NCBI GenBank assembly: GCA_030770535.1
Contig: JASVEC010000001.1
Location: 1,860,001-1,924,000, forward strand
DNA from: Batkoa obscura
Taxonomy: Eukaryota; Entomophthoromycota; Entomophthoromycetes; Entomophthorales; Batkoaceae
Reading direction: 5' to 3'
Length of the DNA: 64,000 nucleotides
Shown here: positions 23,698 to 39,010 of the stretch, one piece after another
Position numbering within the stretch: position 1 is the first letter of the stretch
How the letters are laid out: each line of letters opens with the position of its first letter
Program-made: the position numbers and the translations under genes
The notes under the pieces: generated by a model
Told to the model about the DNA's origin: nothing
Database searches by the model: none
The model's input: only the letters and a program-made list of their open reading frames with translations

Positions 23698-24844
23698 TTA
23701 TAAAAAATACTTTTCCCAACCATTAGTTGGTGATTTAGCTTCTGGCCATCCTAAAGGTAAAGAATTACCTTTTTTATTGTAGGTCAAATATTTATCCCAT
23801 TTAGTTCTATTTTATATTTGTTAATTTATAACTATAAATTTATTAAAATTTTACCTTATTTTAATTAATGATCGAATGTCTTTATTACTTGATTTATAAT
23901 ACTCTGTACACAACGTATTATAATCTATTCGTTTTTCAGCATTATCATCGGGATTGATTCTATCTGATTTAGTAGTGGTATCCTCCTCAACTTCATCTTT
24001 GTTATAATTTGTTAAATTCTCGGCTTCATTTTTAATTTTATTAAAAAATCCATTATCATCTTCGCTATTATTTTCAGTGTATTGCCCTAGCTTTATTAGC
24101 TTTTGCTTTCTTAGTTTTTTAATTTGATTTAATTGACTTAACATCTTTTTTAACTCTGCTACTTTAGCTTGTTTCTGGTTAACCTTTCTTAGTTCAAGAG
24201 TTTGATTCCTATGTTCTTCCAATTGCTTTGTCATCATTTAATAAAATCAAGGAAAATAGGATAAAATTACTTTTTTTTCAACTTCTTGTTTTTGTTTCCA
24301 ATTTAATTGCCAAGCATCTATCTTTTTTTCTTTTTCAATTTGAGCTTCTTTTTCTTTTTCTTTTTTGTTTTGTTTCCAACGCTTTTTATTTATTTAGATT
24401 AATATTAAATAAATCAAAATTAACACAAAGTTACCTTTTTTCTTTCCAATTTATTAATTTTGTGAAAATATTTGGTTTTAAAACTAGTAAACTCATCAAT
24501 TTTAAATTGAAACTCCTAAATTGTTAACTAGATCAAACCTTTAACTATTAAATAAATAAAAGTTTAATTACCTTTCTTAGTTGGTCTCCATTACCAAACT
24601 CAAAATTAGTATTATTTTTTAATGTTAAATACGTTTCATATTTTCTTCTTGAAGTTAATAAATCAATCAACTTAGTTTTAAGTACTTGTAACTTATTTTG
24701 TGGCTGTGGTTTGGTTATAACAGTAGTATGATTTATTGTATTATTTTGATTTTGATTATTAACAGCATTTTCATTTACACTTCTCGTTATAAAATTGAGT
24801 TGATTTTGCTTATATGGATTAAAAGTGGAATGCATTTTAAACAA
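23698..24844 (-). CDS. PDCD7: PDCD7 / U11-U12 59K minor spliceosome protein
   Basis: Homologue of PDCD7, the 59-kDa protein of the U11/U12 di-snRNP that helps recognise U12-type introns. Five exons: 24844 to about 24573 (Asn/Gln-rich start, then KLQVLKTKLIDLLTSRRKYE), a short EFQFKIDEFTSF exon, a very basic KWKQ/KEKEKEAQIEKEKK exon, the QLEEHRNQTLELRKVNQKQAKV exon down to about 23852, and a last exon to 23698. The C-terminus is diagnostic: DIRSLIKIRTKWDKYL, then GNSLPLGWP, corresponds to the vertebrate SLIQIR..WD.YL and GNFVP.GW block. ATG-like codons inside the third intron are not the start. Starts 59 bp from the condensin gene, divergently. Family call rests on the C-terminal 50 residues and the coiled-coil layout. 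Confidence 0.78.
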
Positions 24845-24903
24845 AGAATAAAAAAATATGAAAATGAATTAAATTCTTATCATTTTATCATTTTGAAAAA
24901 AAA
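24845..24903. promoter_or_regulatory. 59-bp divergent promoter, PDCD7 and CAP-G
   Basis: Only 59 bp separate the start codons of the minus-strand PDCD7 gene and the plus-strand condensin gene. The sequence is A/T-rich without a TATA box. Both genes must share regulatory DNA, and their 5' leaders must be extremely short or overlap. Confidence 0.6.
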
Positions 24904-29447
<4,544 letters not shown>

Positions 29448-29508
29448 TTTAATTTAAAATAAAACTAAATAATTATTGTTATTATATTTTATATTTTATA
29501 TTTTACAT

Positions 29509-29606
29509 GGGAGTGTTTTTTTGGCTTCATCATTTTTTCATTTTTTAAGCGCTATTTGAGCGGAAAATTTGTTAGTAAAATTCTTAAACATAAAAACACA
29601 TCCTCC
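29509..29606 (+). mobile_element. MITE, copy 4
   Basis: Forward copy (GGGAGTGTTTTTTTGGCTTC ... CACATCCTCC) between the convergent ends of the condensin gene and the small acidic-protein gene, 16 bp from the latter's stop codon. Flanks (ACAT, TATT) do not match. Confidence 0.8.
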
Positions 29607-29622
29607 TATTTTATTTTATATT

Positions 29623-30218
29623 TTATTTTTCATCTTCTGAATCCGTTGATTCATAATTGATTAATTTTGGTAATTCAATAACAATATCTTCGACATTACC
29701 TAAAAATAAATAAATTAATATTTTCTAAATAAATTTTATTTAAATAAAACAATATTTAACTTTACCATCAATAATTCTAGCTAAAAATACTTGTTCATTA
29801 TCTAAAATATTATAATAATTCCAAGTTTTATCTTCTTGTAATAACAACCATTCTACTTGTTCTGTACCATCATTTTCTTGTTTTTTATAAAGATTAAATT
29901 CCCATTCAATTTCTTTATCCCCCTCATTTCCATTCTCAATATCATTATTATCCTCTAACGATATTTCTTCTGAACGTTGTAAACGTTGATCTTTTTCAAT
30001 ACTAAATTTTAACATTGTATTTAAATGTAATTTACTATTTAATATAGTCTCCGATACATTGGTTAAGAGATAATAAATCTTTTTTTTATAATGGACTTTC
30101 AATGTGATATTACCTTGACCAAGGGAACCTATATTCTATTATTACAAAAAATAAAATTAATATTCTATATTTTATAATAATTTAAAAATATAAAAAAATC
30201 TACTTGTTGATCATTCAT
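29623..30218 (-). CDS. Small unknown protein with acidic C-terminus
   Basis: I do not recognise the family. Three exons: a five-codon first exon MNDQQ at 30218, the main exon (about 30130-29765) and a last exon ending at 29623. The product is about 155 residues. The core reads ITLKVHYKKKIYYLLTNVSE, then STMLKFS-like and later EWLLLQEDKTWNYYN and NEQVFLARIIDGK. Alternating hydrophobic strands around one helix could be a ubiquitin-like beta-grasp fold, but that is only an impression. The middle is an acidic insert (EDNNDIENGNEGDKEIEWE) and the end is VIELPKLINYESTDSEDEK, an acidic casein-kinase-like tail. Convergent with CAP-G. Confidence 0.65.
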
Positions 30219-30418
30219 TTGAGTTGTATTGTATTTGAATTAATATTAAAAATTGTAAAATAATAATAAGTTGATTAAAAAAAATTCAACTAAGTTTCAA
30301 ATTCAACTTGAATTTTATTTGATGGTTTTGATTTAACAAAATTAAATTTATTGCAAATAACTTGCCTTTTTTATTGGTTTAAAAAAAACTGATATCATGA
30401 AAAAATATCTTAAGATAT

Positions 30419-30517
30419 GGGGGTGTTTTTTTTGGTTTCATTACTTTTTCCATTTTTTGAGCGCTATTTGAGCGGAAAAATTGTTAGTAAAATTCTTAAA
30501 CAAAAAAATACATCCCC
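30419..30517 (+). mobile_element. MITE, copy 5
   Basis: Forward copy, one of the best preserved: GGGGGTGTTTTTTTTGGTTT ... AATACATCCCC, flanked by ATAT on both sides (30415-30418, 30518-30521). A 70-codon open frame across it is accidental. Confidence 0.9.
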
Positions 30518-30521
30518 ATAT

Positions 30522-31934
30522 AATCAAGGAATTTTCGGGCTGATCTTCAATTTTAATGAAGTCATGATTCATAATAACAGTCCAGATATTAGGCCACTTA
30601 AGCTAAGCTGTGGTCTGGTAAGCTTATAAGCAAATGTAATGATATATTAATATATTACAGTAATAAAATAATATGTTAACATGAAGTGTTAATATAAAAG
30701 TAAGTTGAGAAAGTGTATTGAAAAATAAGTAAATTGATATCAAACAATTAAAATACATCAATTAAAATACATCAATCTGTTTATTTATAATATAGATATA
30801 ATAATAAGATATTGATAATTGAACAAGGATTAAGATAAGAGAAATTAGTAATATTTATACTAATTTTTATATTATTAGGATCAAGGTCGAAAAGAAACCA
30901 AAGGATGATTGAACAAAGACAACTAAACCACAATAACGGAAAAGAAACTAAATAAAACGATGTTAATTAAATTGTTTTAATATTTAATATATTAATTATA
31001 GTAATTTATAAACATTAATTTCTGGTAGGTTTTGATTAAAATAAAGTTTGTATTTGTATCCCTTGATTTTTAATTTAATTTTAATCTTTGTAATTTTAAA
31101 TCCCTTGTTTTAAAACTTGTTTGAGTAATTTAAATAAAGTAGTTTGAATAAAATATATTGAATAAAGTATGTTGAATATAATAGAATAAGATATTAATAG
31201 TTTAAATTTAGAAATAGAAACGGCTTTAAATAGACTTTCAATGATAATAACAATTTAAATATTATAATATTAATTCTAGTACAGCTAAAATTATTACCAA
31301 TTGGTAATAATTTTAACATTGAAAATTTAGTTGTTGACATAATATTTGGGTATGTTTTTTTTAATTTCATCACTTTTTCTATTTTTAAGCGCTATTTGAG
31401 TGGAAAAATTGTAGTAAAATTCTTAAATAAAAAAATACATCCCCATTTTATTAATTTATTTTTATTATTAATGAATTTTATAAAACTAAAATTAAAATAT
31501 AATTAATATTTAAAAGATAGTTGTAAATCATGTTGTTTTTATAATGAAAAATATAAAATAAAAAGCTTTAAAAATTATATAAAATCTATTTCCATTGTTT
31601 AAGAGAGTAAATTTTGATTGAAAATAAGTCAAAATGTCTATTTTATACAAAGTTATAGAAAAGTAAAATTTAATAATGAGTTTTTTAGTTACATCATTTC
31701 AATAAGACTTTATTAAGAGTTTATAATTTGAATAATTAGGTTGAATATTAATTATTTTTTGAAATTTTTTATATTCTATTTTTTTATTTTATAATTAATA
31801 GAATTTATGTTTCTTATTGTAATTAAGTTCAATTATTCAATTTATTTAAAAATTAATTTTACTAATATTATCTAATAAAGTATTAAATTTTTAAACATTT
31901 ATAAAAACTTAAAAATTGATTTATTTTGGAATAT
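30522..31934. other. 1.4-kb AT-rich intergenic region with one MITE
   Basis: Apart from MITE copy 6 at 31348-31444, I see no frame, tRNA or strong regulatory motif. Confidence 0.5.
31348..31444 (+). mobile_element. MITE, copy 6
   Basis: Forward copy (GGGTATGTTTTTTTTAATTTC ... shortened to TACATCCCC end) flanked by ATTT on both sides (31344-31347, 31445-31448). Because ATTT is not a palindrome, this is good evidence for a 4-bp direct target duplication. Confidence 0.88.
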
Positions 31935-33303
31935 TTATTGTTGAATTTCACTACCGATTTTATAAGAAAAGATCTAAATTAGATTAAATAAATAAGTAAT
32001 ATATTACTACAATCTATTATAATAAAAATAAAATAATAACTTACTTGAGACCAATCAATTTTATTACGAGTAATAGGTAAATTTCTTCTTAAACCTTTAA
32101 AAGCATTTTGATTTAAATTTAAATAACCTTCATTTAATGCTAATTGATATTCTTGTTCTTTAGTTGCTATTTTGTCAACAATCATTTTAGTTAAAATTTC
32201 AAAATTATTCTATAAAATTAAATTAATTTACTTTTAACTAGAATTCAATATAAATGAATAAATGAACTTACTTTTTGCGCTTCATTAACTTGTATTTTAA
32301 CATCAAATTCTTTACTTGAATGAAGTTGAACATTTCCTTCTTCATAATAATGAACTGTACCTGAAATACTACCTTTTAATTCATTATTAGATACATCATA
32401 TTTCCATTCACTTTTTAAGCGTCCATTCCTATATAAAAATTAATATTGAATTTAATGAAATTATTAAATTGAAGTTACCAATAATTTTTTTGACTTAATT
32501 TTAAACCGAAGATAACAAAAATAAATTGTCCATCTTGATAATAAACCATACTATCCCCATTGGGATAATGTTGTTGTTGGTAAATATTTAATTGTAATGA
32601 AAATTGACTTCTATTTTTTGTAGTAATAATGTTAGGTTTATTCTCTTTCATTTATTTAATTAAATAGTTTACCTCAACTCTTCATTTTCTTCATTATGGA
32701 GATAATTCGTTTCAATAACTTCTACTTTCTATATATAAAAATAATATATTGATATTATATACTATTTTGTTAAAAATTTCTATTACCTGAGTCACTGGTT
32801 CTAAATTAAATTTAATCTTTAATTTAGGACAATAATAAGTATCTTCTCCTAAGTGGTTGTATTTGGTAACAATAGTCTATAGTTAAAAAAACATAAATTA
32901 TTACCCATTCTTTTAAAAACTTAACAATTAAAACTTACTTTATCATTATTATTAACTTCCACGACTAAATAATTTTGTTGAATATATAATTTTAATTTAT
33001 TAATAATAAATGGTTCAAACAATTCTTCTTCTTCCTCTTTAAAAAAGCCAGTAATATCTAGTGAATTTTAATTAATCTTAATCCTCAAAATCATTATTCA
33101 TTGTTTTTTTTCTTTTTTTTCAAATTCCAATTCTTCTTACCTCGAATAACATCATTAATTTCCCCTGGCGGTGCATCTAATAAAAAGTTTGATGCCAATT
33201 CAAAGCGCTCATTTAAGCTTAATTCTTCATATTCACTTCCTTGTTCCACTTGTTCCGTTTGCTCAATTTGTTCATTTTGCTCAACTGGTTCAATTTGTTC
33301 CAT
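31935..33303 (-). CDS. CAPZA: F-actin capping protein alpha subunit
   Basis: Alpha subunit of the heterodimer that caps actin filament barbed ends. It starts at 33303 with a Gln/Glu-rich leader (EQIEQTEQVEQGSE), then NERFELASNFLLDAPPGEINDVIRG, the N-terminal family signature (F...APPGE.NDV). About eight exons follow. The penultimate exon contains NQNAFKGLRRNLPITRNKIDW, the strongest signature of the alpha subunit, and the final short exon adds IFSYKIGSEIQQ before the stop at 31935 (human ends ...ILSYKIGKEMQ-like). Total about 300 residues, close to the usual 270-290 plus the N-terminal extension. Intron borders between 32190 and 33060 are approximate. Confidence 0.94.
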
Positions 33304-33445
33304 CTTTTAGTTTTAAAAAAGTGACAAAAATTGATTTCGTCTTTAATTTTAAAAAGTGCCAATTTTTTGAGTTGAACCAATTAAAGATATAGATAAACAA
33401 GGTCTTATTGAATTTTCTAAAAAGAGTATGTAAAAATCGAAAAAA

Positions 33446-33516
33446 GGTCCCACCGAGAATCGAACTCGGATTACAAGGATCAAAACCTTGGGTGCTAACC
33501 ATTACACCATGGAACC
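33446..33516 (-). tRNA. tRNA-Gln(UUG)
   Basis: Complete 71-nt cloverleaf on the minus strand: acceptor GGTTCCA pairs with TGGGACC, D-arm GTGTAATGGTTAGCAC (A-box), anticodon stem CAAGG/CCTTG with loop TTTTGAT and anticodon TTG, T-arm CCGAGTTCGATTCTCGG (B-box). No intron. CAA decoding as Gln agrees with the standard code used in the window. Confidence 0.97.
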
Positions 33517-33834
33517 ATACTCACTATGAGTTTTATTATTTATAAATAGTTTATTTTACAAGATCTTTGAAAAAAAAACCAATAAGTTTCTTAAAATGAT
33601 AAATTTGTAAGTTAACTTATTAGCTTAAAATTTCAAAATTTGTTTTTTTTATTTAATTTAATAAACATTTTAGAATAATAAAGGATTTTAATGTTTAAAA
33701 TAGTTTATTTTAATTATTTATAGCAATTTGTCTTTTAGTCTAAGAATTATAATAAAAAAATAACCAATAAACACTTAGATATATCTCCATTTCTCTTAAA
33801 ATCTAACTTATTATTGATTTAATTCATAATATAT

Positions 33835-33932
33835 GAGGATGTCTTTTTTGGTTTCATCACTTTTTTCATTTCTCAAGCGCTATTTGGGTAGAATAATTGT
33901 TAGTAAAATTCTCAAACACAAAAAATATCACC
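33835..33932 (+). mobile_element. MITE, copy 7
   Basis: Forward copy, more diverged than most (GAGGATGTCTTTTTTGG ... ATATCACC). Left flank ATAT; right flank ATTA. Confidence 0.8.
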
Positions 33933-34118
33933 ATTATTTTTCTAAATAATAGTTAAATTAAAATAATAAAATCTTACATTTATACCCCGGATACTTTATA
34001 TAACTTATAAATTAAGTTGTATTATTATTTATTTTGCAATTTTTTATATTACATTTAATAACATGAAATATAAAGTAAATAACATATATTTTGTATTTCA
34101 TTTTATATTTTATTCTTT

Positions 34119-35783
34119 TTATCTCAACTCTACATTTAATTTATTTTCAATAATGGAACGTATTTTTTCTTGAATTGAATTAATTTCTTCATTAGTAACA
34201 TTTCTATTAAATAAAAATACAATAAATAAATACAATACAATAAATATAATATAATATAATATAATATAACATAATATAATGAATAATATATATATAATAT
34301 TACCTATCCATTGAACGATAAATAATTCTATAACATTTACTTTCTCTATTAGTTTTTGGATGTTTAAAACTATCAATCTAAAAATTATAAAAATAATTAT
34401 AAAAATATTATATTGCAATAAATAATAAAATATAATAAAATATAATATAATAAACCTACCAATTCTACGGACTCCACTAAATCTCCAGCGATTTCTCTAA
34501 CTAAATCTGAAAAATCATTTTCTTCAAATTGATTATTAATCCAAAATGTAATATCTTTAATACAAGGTGGTAATTTGGAAAATGGTTGAAATTGAATTAA
34601 ATCATTTAAATTCTTATTTTTAAATTGATTTAAAAATCTTGAATCTTCACTCCAAAATAATCTTATATCTTGAATATTATATAATACCATACTTAATCTT
34701 TCAATTCCAAACCCACTGGCCCAGCCTATTTCATTTTTACGTCCTAATATAATAATATTAATTAATATATAATAATATATAATAATAATAAATTACCATT
34801 TTTATCTAAAATTTCTTGTTTTAATATACCGCAACCCATAACTTCTAGCCATTGATTATTAAAATAAATTTCAACTTCCCAAGAAGGTGAAGTGAATGGA
34901 AAATAAGCTTCAATCCAACGAATTTTTAATTTTTGATTTTGATCATTTTGATTTTTACCAAATAAATTAAATAACATTTGATTTACAGTTGTTTTTAAAT
35001 CTTTTGTAATTAATTCAATATCTTTAATATTATGTTCTTTTTGTAATCCATTATTACTACTTAAATTATTAAAATTTAATTTCGATTCTTCTACTTCTAT
35101 ATTATTGCTAATATCTTCTTTGTTCTCTTGTTGATTATCACTTTCTTTTTGATATTTTTCTAATTGTTCTTTATTGAATAAATGAACTACCTCTAACTGA
35201 TGAAATACAGGATAATGATTTTTATCAATTTCATCTCTTCTATAAACATCAGCACAAATTGTAAATTTATCTACTTCTTTTAATTTATAAACATCTATTT
35301 CATTAGTAGTTGTATGTGTTCTTAGCATATAATCTTTATTAAAATAAAAAGAATCCGATTTACTTCTACCAGGATGATCTTTTTTAACTAATAAATCATC
35401 AAAATTTTGTGTCGTTTTTACAATTGGTGAATAATCATTGAAATGTTGATAACCTAATAAACTAGTTTGAATTTTATTTTTAATTAAATTGATCGGATGT
35501 TCACATTGATTATGTAATCTTTTTTCAATTTTTTGTAATATATTGTTATTAATATTACTATACTCATCTTTTATATATTCTTTTTCATCGATTTTATAAT
35601 GCGTGGTTTCATTTTTTAATTCAAGTGCAATACTTTTACTTGAAACTATATGGAATAAACGGATTAAAATATTATTTAAAAGGTAATGATATTATATATT
35701 AACTTACATTTTATTGAACTTAATAATTTGTTTTTATTAATTTTATGGATTAATGAAACTCTATTAATGAATAAACAAGTCAT
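34119..35783 (-). CDS. FARS2: Mitochondrial phenylalanyl-tRNA synthetase
   Basis: Single-chain class II enzyme that charges mitochondrial tRNA-Phe. Exon 1 (35783-35708) codes a basic, hydrophobic presequence (MTCLFINRVSLIHKINKNK), suited to mitochondrial import. The long second exon carries NDYSPIVKTTQNFDDLL, DYMLRTHTTTNE and DVYRRDEIDKNHYPVFHQLE, all hallmarks of the mitochondrial form. Next come EAYFPFTSPSWEVE and motif 3 GFGIERLSM across an intron near 34740. The C-terminus is the FDX-ACB anticodon-binding domain: DSFKHPKTNRESKCYRIIYRS, DRNVTNEEIN and a terminal LNVELR. An Asn/Glu-rich insertion (KESDNQQENKEDISNN) sits after the FHQLE block. Divergent from DPM2. Confidence 0.95.
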
Positions 35784-35891
35784 CTCTTATTGTTTTTTTA
35801 CTATAGTAATTTTATTATAATAAAGAATTAACTTAATAATAAGCTCAAGTTTAAATAATCTACAAATTTAATTCGAAACGAAGTGGTCCTA

Positions 35892-35917
35892 TTATTGGTC
35901 GTTCAAGCCACCAATAA
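35892..35917. promoter_or_regulatory. Inverted CCAAT-box pair between FARS2 and DPM2
   Basis: TTATTGGT (35892-35899) and ACCAATAA (35910-35917) form an 8-bp inverted repeat with a 10-bp centre. Each arm is a CCAAT box, one facing each of the divergent genes whose starts are at 35783 and 36044. A HAP/NF-Y-type shared promoter element is a reasonable inference. Confidence 0.55.
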
Positions 35918-36043
35918 AAAAAGATAGAATTTCATAGTACTAAATTGAAAATTAAAGCTACACTACACATAAAATTACTAAATCTTTATTCACTTTTTTT
36001 AATTTGATATTATTCTAACTTTTATAAAAATTTAAAAAAAATT

Positions 36044-36492
36044 ATGGTAACTTATTATTATTTAACTAACACTGTAAAAAACAAGAATTTATAAATATAT
36101 AAAAAGCTAATTAGAAGCAGAAACTACTGAATAAAAATGAAGAAAATTCAATGATTTAATTAACATTGAACCTTTATTTAGTCATCTTCCGATTATCTTG
36201 TAGGCTTAAGTCTAATAGCCTTTGGTTTATTTGCATTTTCATACTATACATTTTGGGCTGTAATATTGGTAATTTAATCATCTTCTATCTACTTGTAATT
36301 TACTAATTAATCGATAATATTTCTACTTTACAGCCTTTCTTACCATCAGATCATTTTGCCCAATCATTTTTCCTTGGGAATGATATGGTAGTCTATGCCC
36401 CATTAACTGTACTAATTGTAGGTGTAGCTCTTATTGCAGGTTTTATATCCTCAGTATTATATAAGAAAGCTAATAAGAAAAAGTCTACTTAA
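36044..36492 (+). CDS. DPM2: Dolichol-phosphate mannose synthase subunit DPM2
   Basis: Small ER membrane subunit that stabilises the dolichol-phosphate-mannose synthase and, in mammals, also binds the GPI-GlcNAc transferase. Exon 2 (36182-36268) codes SSSDYLVGLSLIAFGLFAFSYYTFWAVIL-type sequence (first transmembrane span). Exon 3 (36334-36492) codes PFLPSDHF, a second span (TVLIVGVALIAGFISSVLY) and a Lys-rich end. With an ATG-only exon at 36044-36046 joined through a 135-nt GTAACT...TTTAG intron the protein has 82 residues (human 84). The ATG at 36137 cannot be the start by normal splicing because no GT lies between it and the acceptor. Family call is firm; the start is inferred. Confidence 0.85.
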
Positions 36493-36876
36493 TTGTAAGA
36501 ATAAAATGAATTTATTTTGCTACAAATTATGGTAATTATTTTGAGCAATACAGGCTTTTTTTAGCTTATTTTTTCTATCTATGGGGACATTGAGGTAGAG
36601 AGTTGATTGATAGTATATTTTAGATTTCAATTTAAATGTGTTAGATAAATAGAAATAAAGTAAAAATACCCAACTTAGATCATATTATAATATAATTTGA
36701 AACGTGGTATTTATTCTTTTGATTACAATCACAAATGGAAAAATAGTTAGAATCGTTAATAAAACCAAATTTATTATTATTACAAATAATATAAACAAAA
36801 ATATTAAAAAAATAAGTCAATAAACTGCTATAAAACGAATAAATATAATAATTTTATGATATGGTACAACAAACAA

Positions 36877-36947
36877 GTCATTGTAGTATAGTGGTAGTAC
36901 GCCGCGTTGTGGCCGCGATAGCGGGGGTTCGATTCCCCCCAATGACA
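36877..36947 (+). tRNA. tRNA-His(GUG)
   Basis: Acceptor GTCATTG pairs with CAATGAC, D-arm GTATAGTGGTAGTAC, anticodon loop TTGTGGC giving anticodon GTG, T-arm GGGGGTTCGATTCCCCC. Discriminator base is A. One C-A mismatch at the outer end of the anticodon stem. No intron. Confidence 0.96.
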
Positions 36948-37051
36948 CTTACAATTTTTAAAATTGAAAAACAAATAAGATTAAACTTAACTGATAAAAT
37001 TGTTTTTCTAAAAAACTATACCTTTTTTATTTAAAAACAACATAGTTCCCA

Positions 37052-37609
37052 ATGAAGATATTATGTTTTGGGGATTCAATAACAAAAGGATATGCGGGCG
37101 AGTTTTCAACCTATTTCGAAGATAGTACTATTTATGATGGTGGTGAGAATGGTGAATTAGTAGTAGAAATGGAAAATCGATTAACTAATTTATTACTCAA
37201 AAACCAATATGGTATAATCATCTTATTAGGAGGTATCAATGACCTTGGTAGTGATATTGAAATCAATAAAATCATACACAGTTTTAAAAAGGTTTATCAG
37301 ATTATAGATAGTAATGAATGTGTGAAGAAGTTGATTCATTTAACTGTTCCATTTAATGCATTTGATAAGTTTGAATCTGAAAAAGGGAATAAGATGGAAT
37401 TAAATGATTCCATTAAAAATGAATTATATAGCGATAAAAGAATAGTGTTTGATTTGAATAACACTGAGTTCAATTATTTAAATTTGAATGATATGGAAAG
37501 AAAGCTATATTGGGACGATAGTATTCATTATTCAAGCTTGGGTTATAAATTATTAGCTAAAGATATTTTTACCTTTTACACAAATTCACTCTCTCAAACC
37601 TCAAGGTAG
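37052..37609 (+). CDS. SGNH/GDSL hydrolase
   Basis: Single-exon esterase/lipase-like hydrolase of 185 residues. Block I is FGDSITKGY with the nucleophile Ser9; block III GGIND (about residue 60) supplies the oxyanion Asn; block V WDDSIHYSSLGY holds the catalytic Asp and His. The glycine of block II is less clear. There is no signal peptide, so it is probably cytosolic, unlike the secreted genes downstream. Typical members deacylate small esters, but the substrate cannot be told. It lies 104 bp after tRNA-His. Confidence 0.9.
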   Translation: MKILCFGDSITKGYAGEFSTYFEDSTIYDGGENGELVVEMENRLTNLLLKNQYGIIILLGGINDLGSDIEINKIIHSFKKVYQIIDSNECVKKLIHLTVPFNAFDKFESEKGNKMELNDSIKNELYSDKRIVFDLNNTEFNYLNLNDMERKLYWDDSIHYSSLGYKLLAKDIFTFYTNSLSQTSR

Positions 37610-37763
37610 TTCAAATTAGATTTTATTTCTCTTTGATAGAACTCTGGCCTTTTAATTCTCTCTTTTCCCTTTTCGTACACATTTTGTCTACCTTTTTAAG
37701 ATCAAATAAGATATCCATACATTAAAAAAACTAGTTGCTATTCCTTATAAGGTTATAGCATGA

Positions 37764-37843
37764 TTGAAGTAGAGTAGAATTTGTATCAAGAGGTAATTAA
37801 AATAATTTTATATAACGGTTGAATTAACTCATTTAATTAAAAG
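37764..37843 (+). promoter_or_regulatory. Promoter segment shared with the intact coiled-coil gene
   Basis: From about GAAGTAGAGTAGAATTTG to the start codon, this 80-bp flank is the same as the upstream flank of the gene at 20215-21453 (its mirror at about 21454-21530). It includes TTTTATATAACGG, a possible TATA element. The duplication therefore carried the promoter. Confidence 0.6.
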
Positions 37844-38479
37844 ATGGATAATTCAAAATATATTACCACTGCTGCTATCGCTTCAGCCATCACTGCCCCA
37901 CTTGTTTATTATTTAACTAGTAGCTCTTATGCTAAAAAGAATAGTGTAGGTGCCCAAAGTATTCAGCGTCAAGCTTTAGCTGAAGAAGCCCAAGAAGAGT
38001 TAAAAAAGTTAAAGGAGAACTTAAAGAGAAAGGAATTGATAGAGAAGGAATATGAGCAAGCTAAGGCAACCTTAGAAAAATATGAAAAAGAAATGAAAAA
38101 AAAGGAAGAAGAAAGTAAGTTTTTAAACGGTAATAATGAAGATTTACAAAAAGAGGTAATTCAGTTCACTGCTGAAGAAAAAAATAAGTTAGAAGAGGAA
38201 ATCAATCAATTAAAACAAGAAATTAAAAAAAGTCAAGTTAATGGTATTGATACACAAAAAATTGATGAAGAGCTTAAAGAACATAAACAAAAGTTAACTG
38301 ATGCTATCAAAGAACTTGAAGAAGAACGTAAGAAAAATGAAACCGATGGTAAACAATCTTCTAGTGATTCTGCTACTATTGAACAACTTAAACTTGAATT
38401 ACAAGAAGCCGAAAGTGGTAAAACACATGATGGGATTACTATGGCTAAGTTAGGTGAAAAGATAATCGATATGATATAA
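37844..38479 (+). pseudogene. Truncated inverted copy of the coiled-coil gene
   Basis: The first ~190 residues are almost identical to the protein encoded at 20215-21453 (one Tyr to His change is easy to see), including the N-terminal hydrophobic span. After ATIEQLKLELQEAE the copy diverges and stops at residue 211. DNA past the stop (to about 38600) is still recognisable as a later part of the intact gene (the TKKNGQAS region), so a few hundred bases were deleted internally and the remainder has decayed. The 211-residue frame could still make a short membrane-anchored coil, but pseudogene is the simpler reading. Confidence 0.75.
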
Positions 38480-39010
38480 CTAAAAAAATGGACAAGCTTT
38501 AACTTGTGAACATTAAACTGAAGGCATTGAAACTAAGCTTAATTAGTTAAAAGAAGTAAAAATAACAAAATAAATTATCCATTCTATTGTTAGTACTATA
38601 AGAATCCTATTTTATTGTTAAGTTTTATACTTTTCAATTTTAAAACTATTTATTCTTGGTTTTTCCCTTTTGAAATTATCAGATGTGTTAGTCATAGTTG
38701 AATGCTCTTAATTTTATAAAATTTTACCTTTTCATTTCAAGGTTTTAGGTTTTGTAAATGAATTATATTTCAGTGATTTGATTATAGATAGTTAAGTTGT
38801 TTACTTTTATTTTTTTACATAAATACTTATACTAGGGTAATAATATAAAGAATACTCGGAGCCGACATCACATAAATAAGTTTAAAACTATTATTGCCTA
38901 AATATCACTTATCTTCTTTTATGGTTAGTTACTATTAAATATTAATAAAAAGATCAAAAACATAGTGCTTTGATATGTTTTTTAAAATCATCTCCAGATA
39001 TTTACTATAT

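Noticed and set aside
30417-30629. 70-codon frame starting in MITE copy 5
   Set aside because: Most of it is MITE sequence. Other copies of the MITE do not keep it open.
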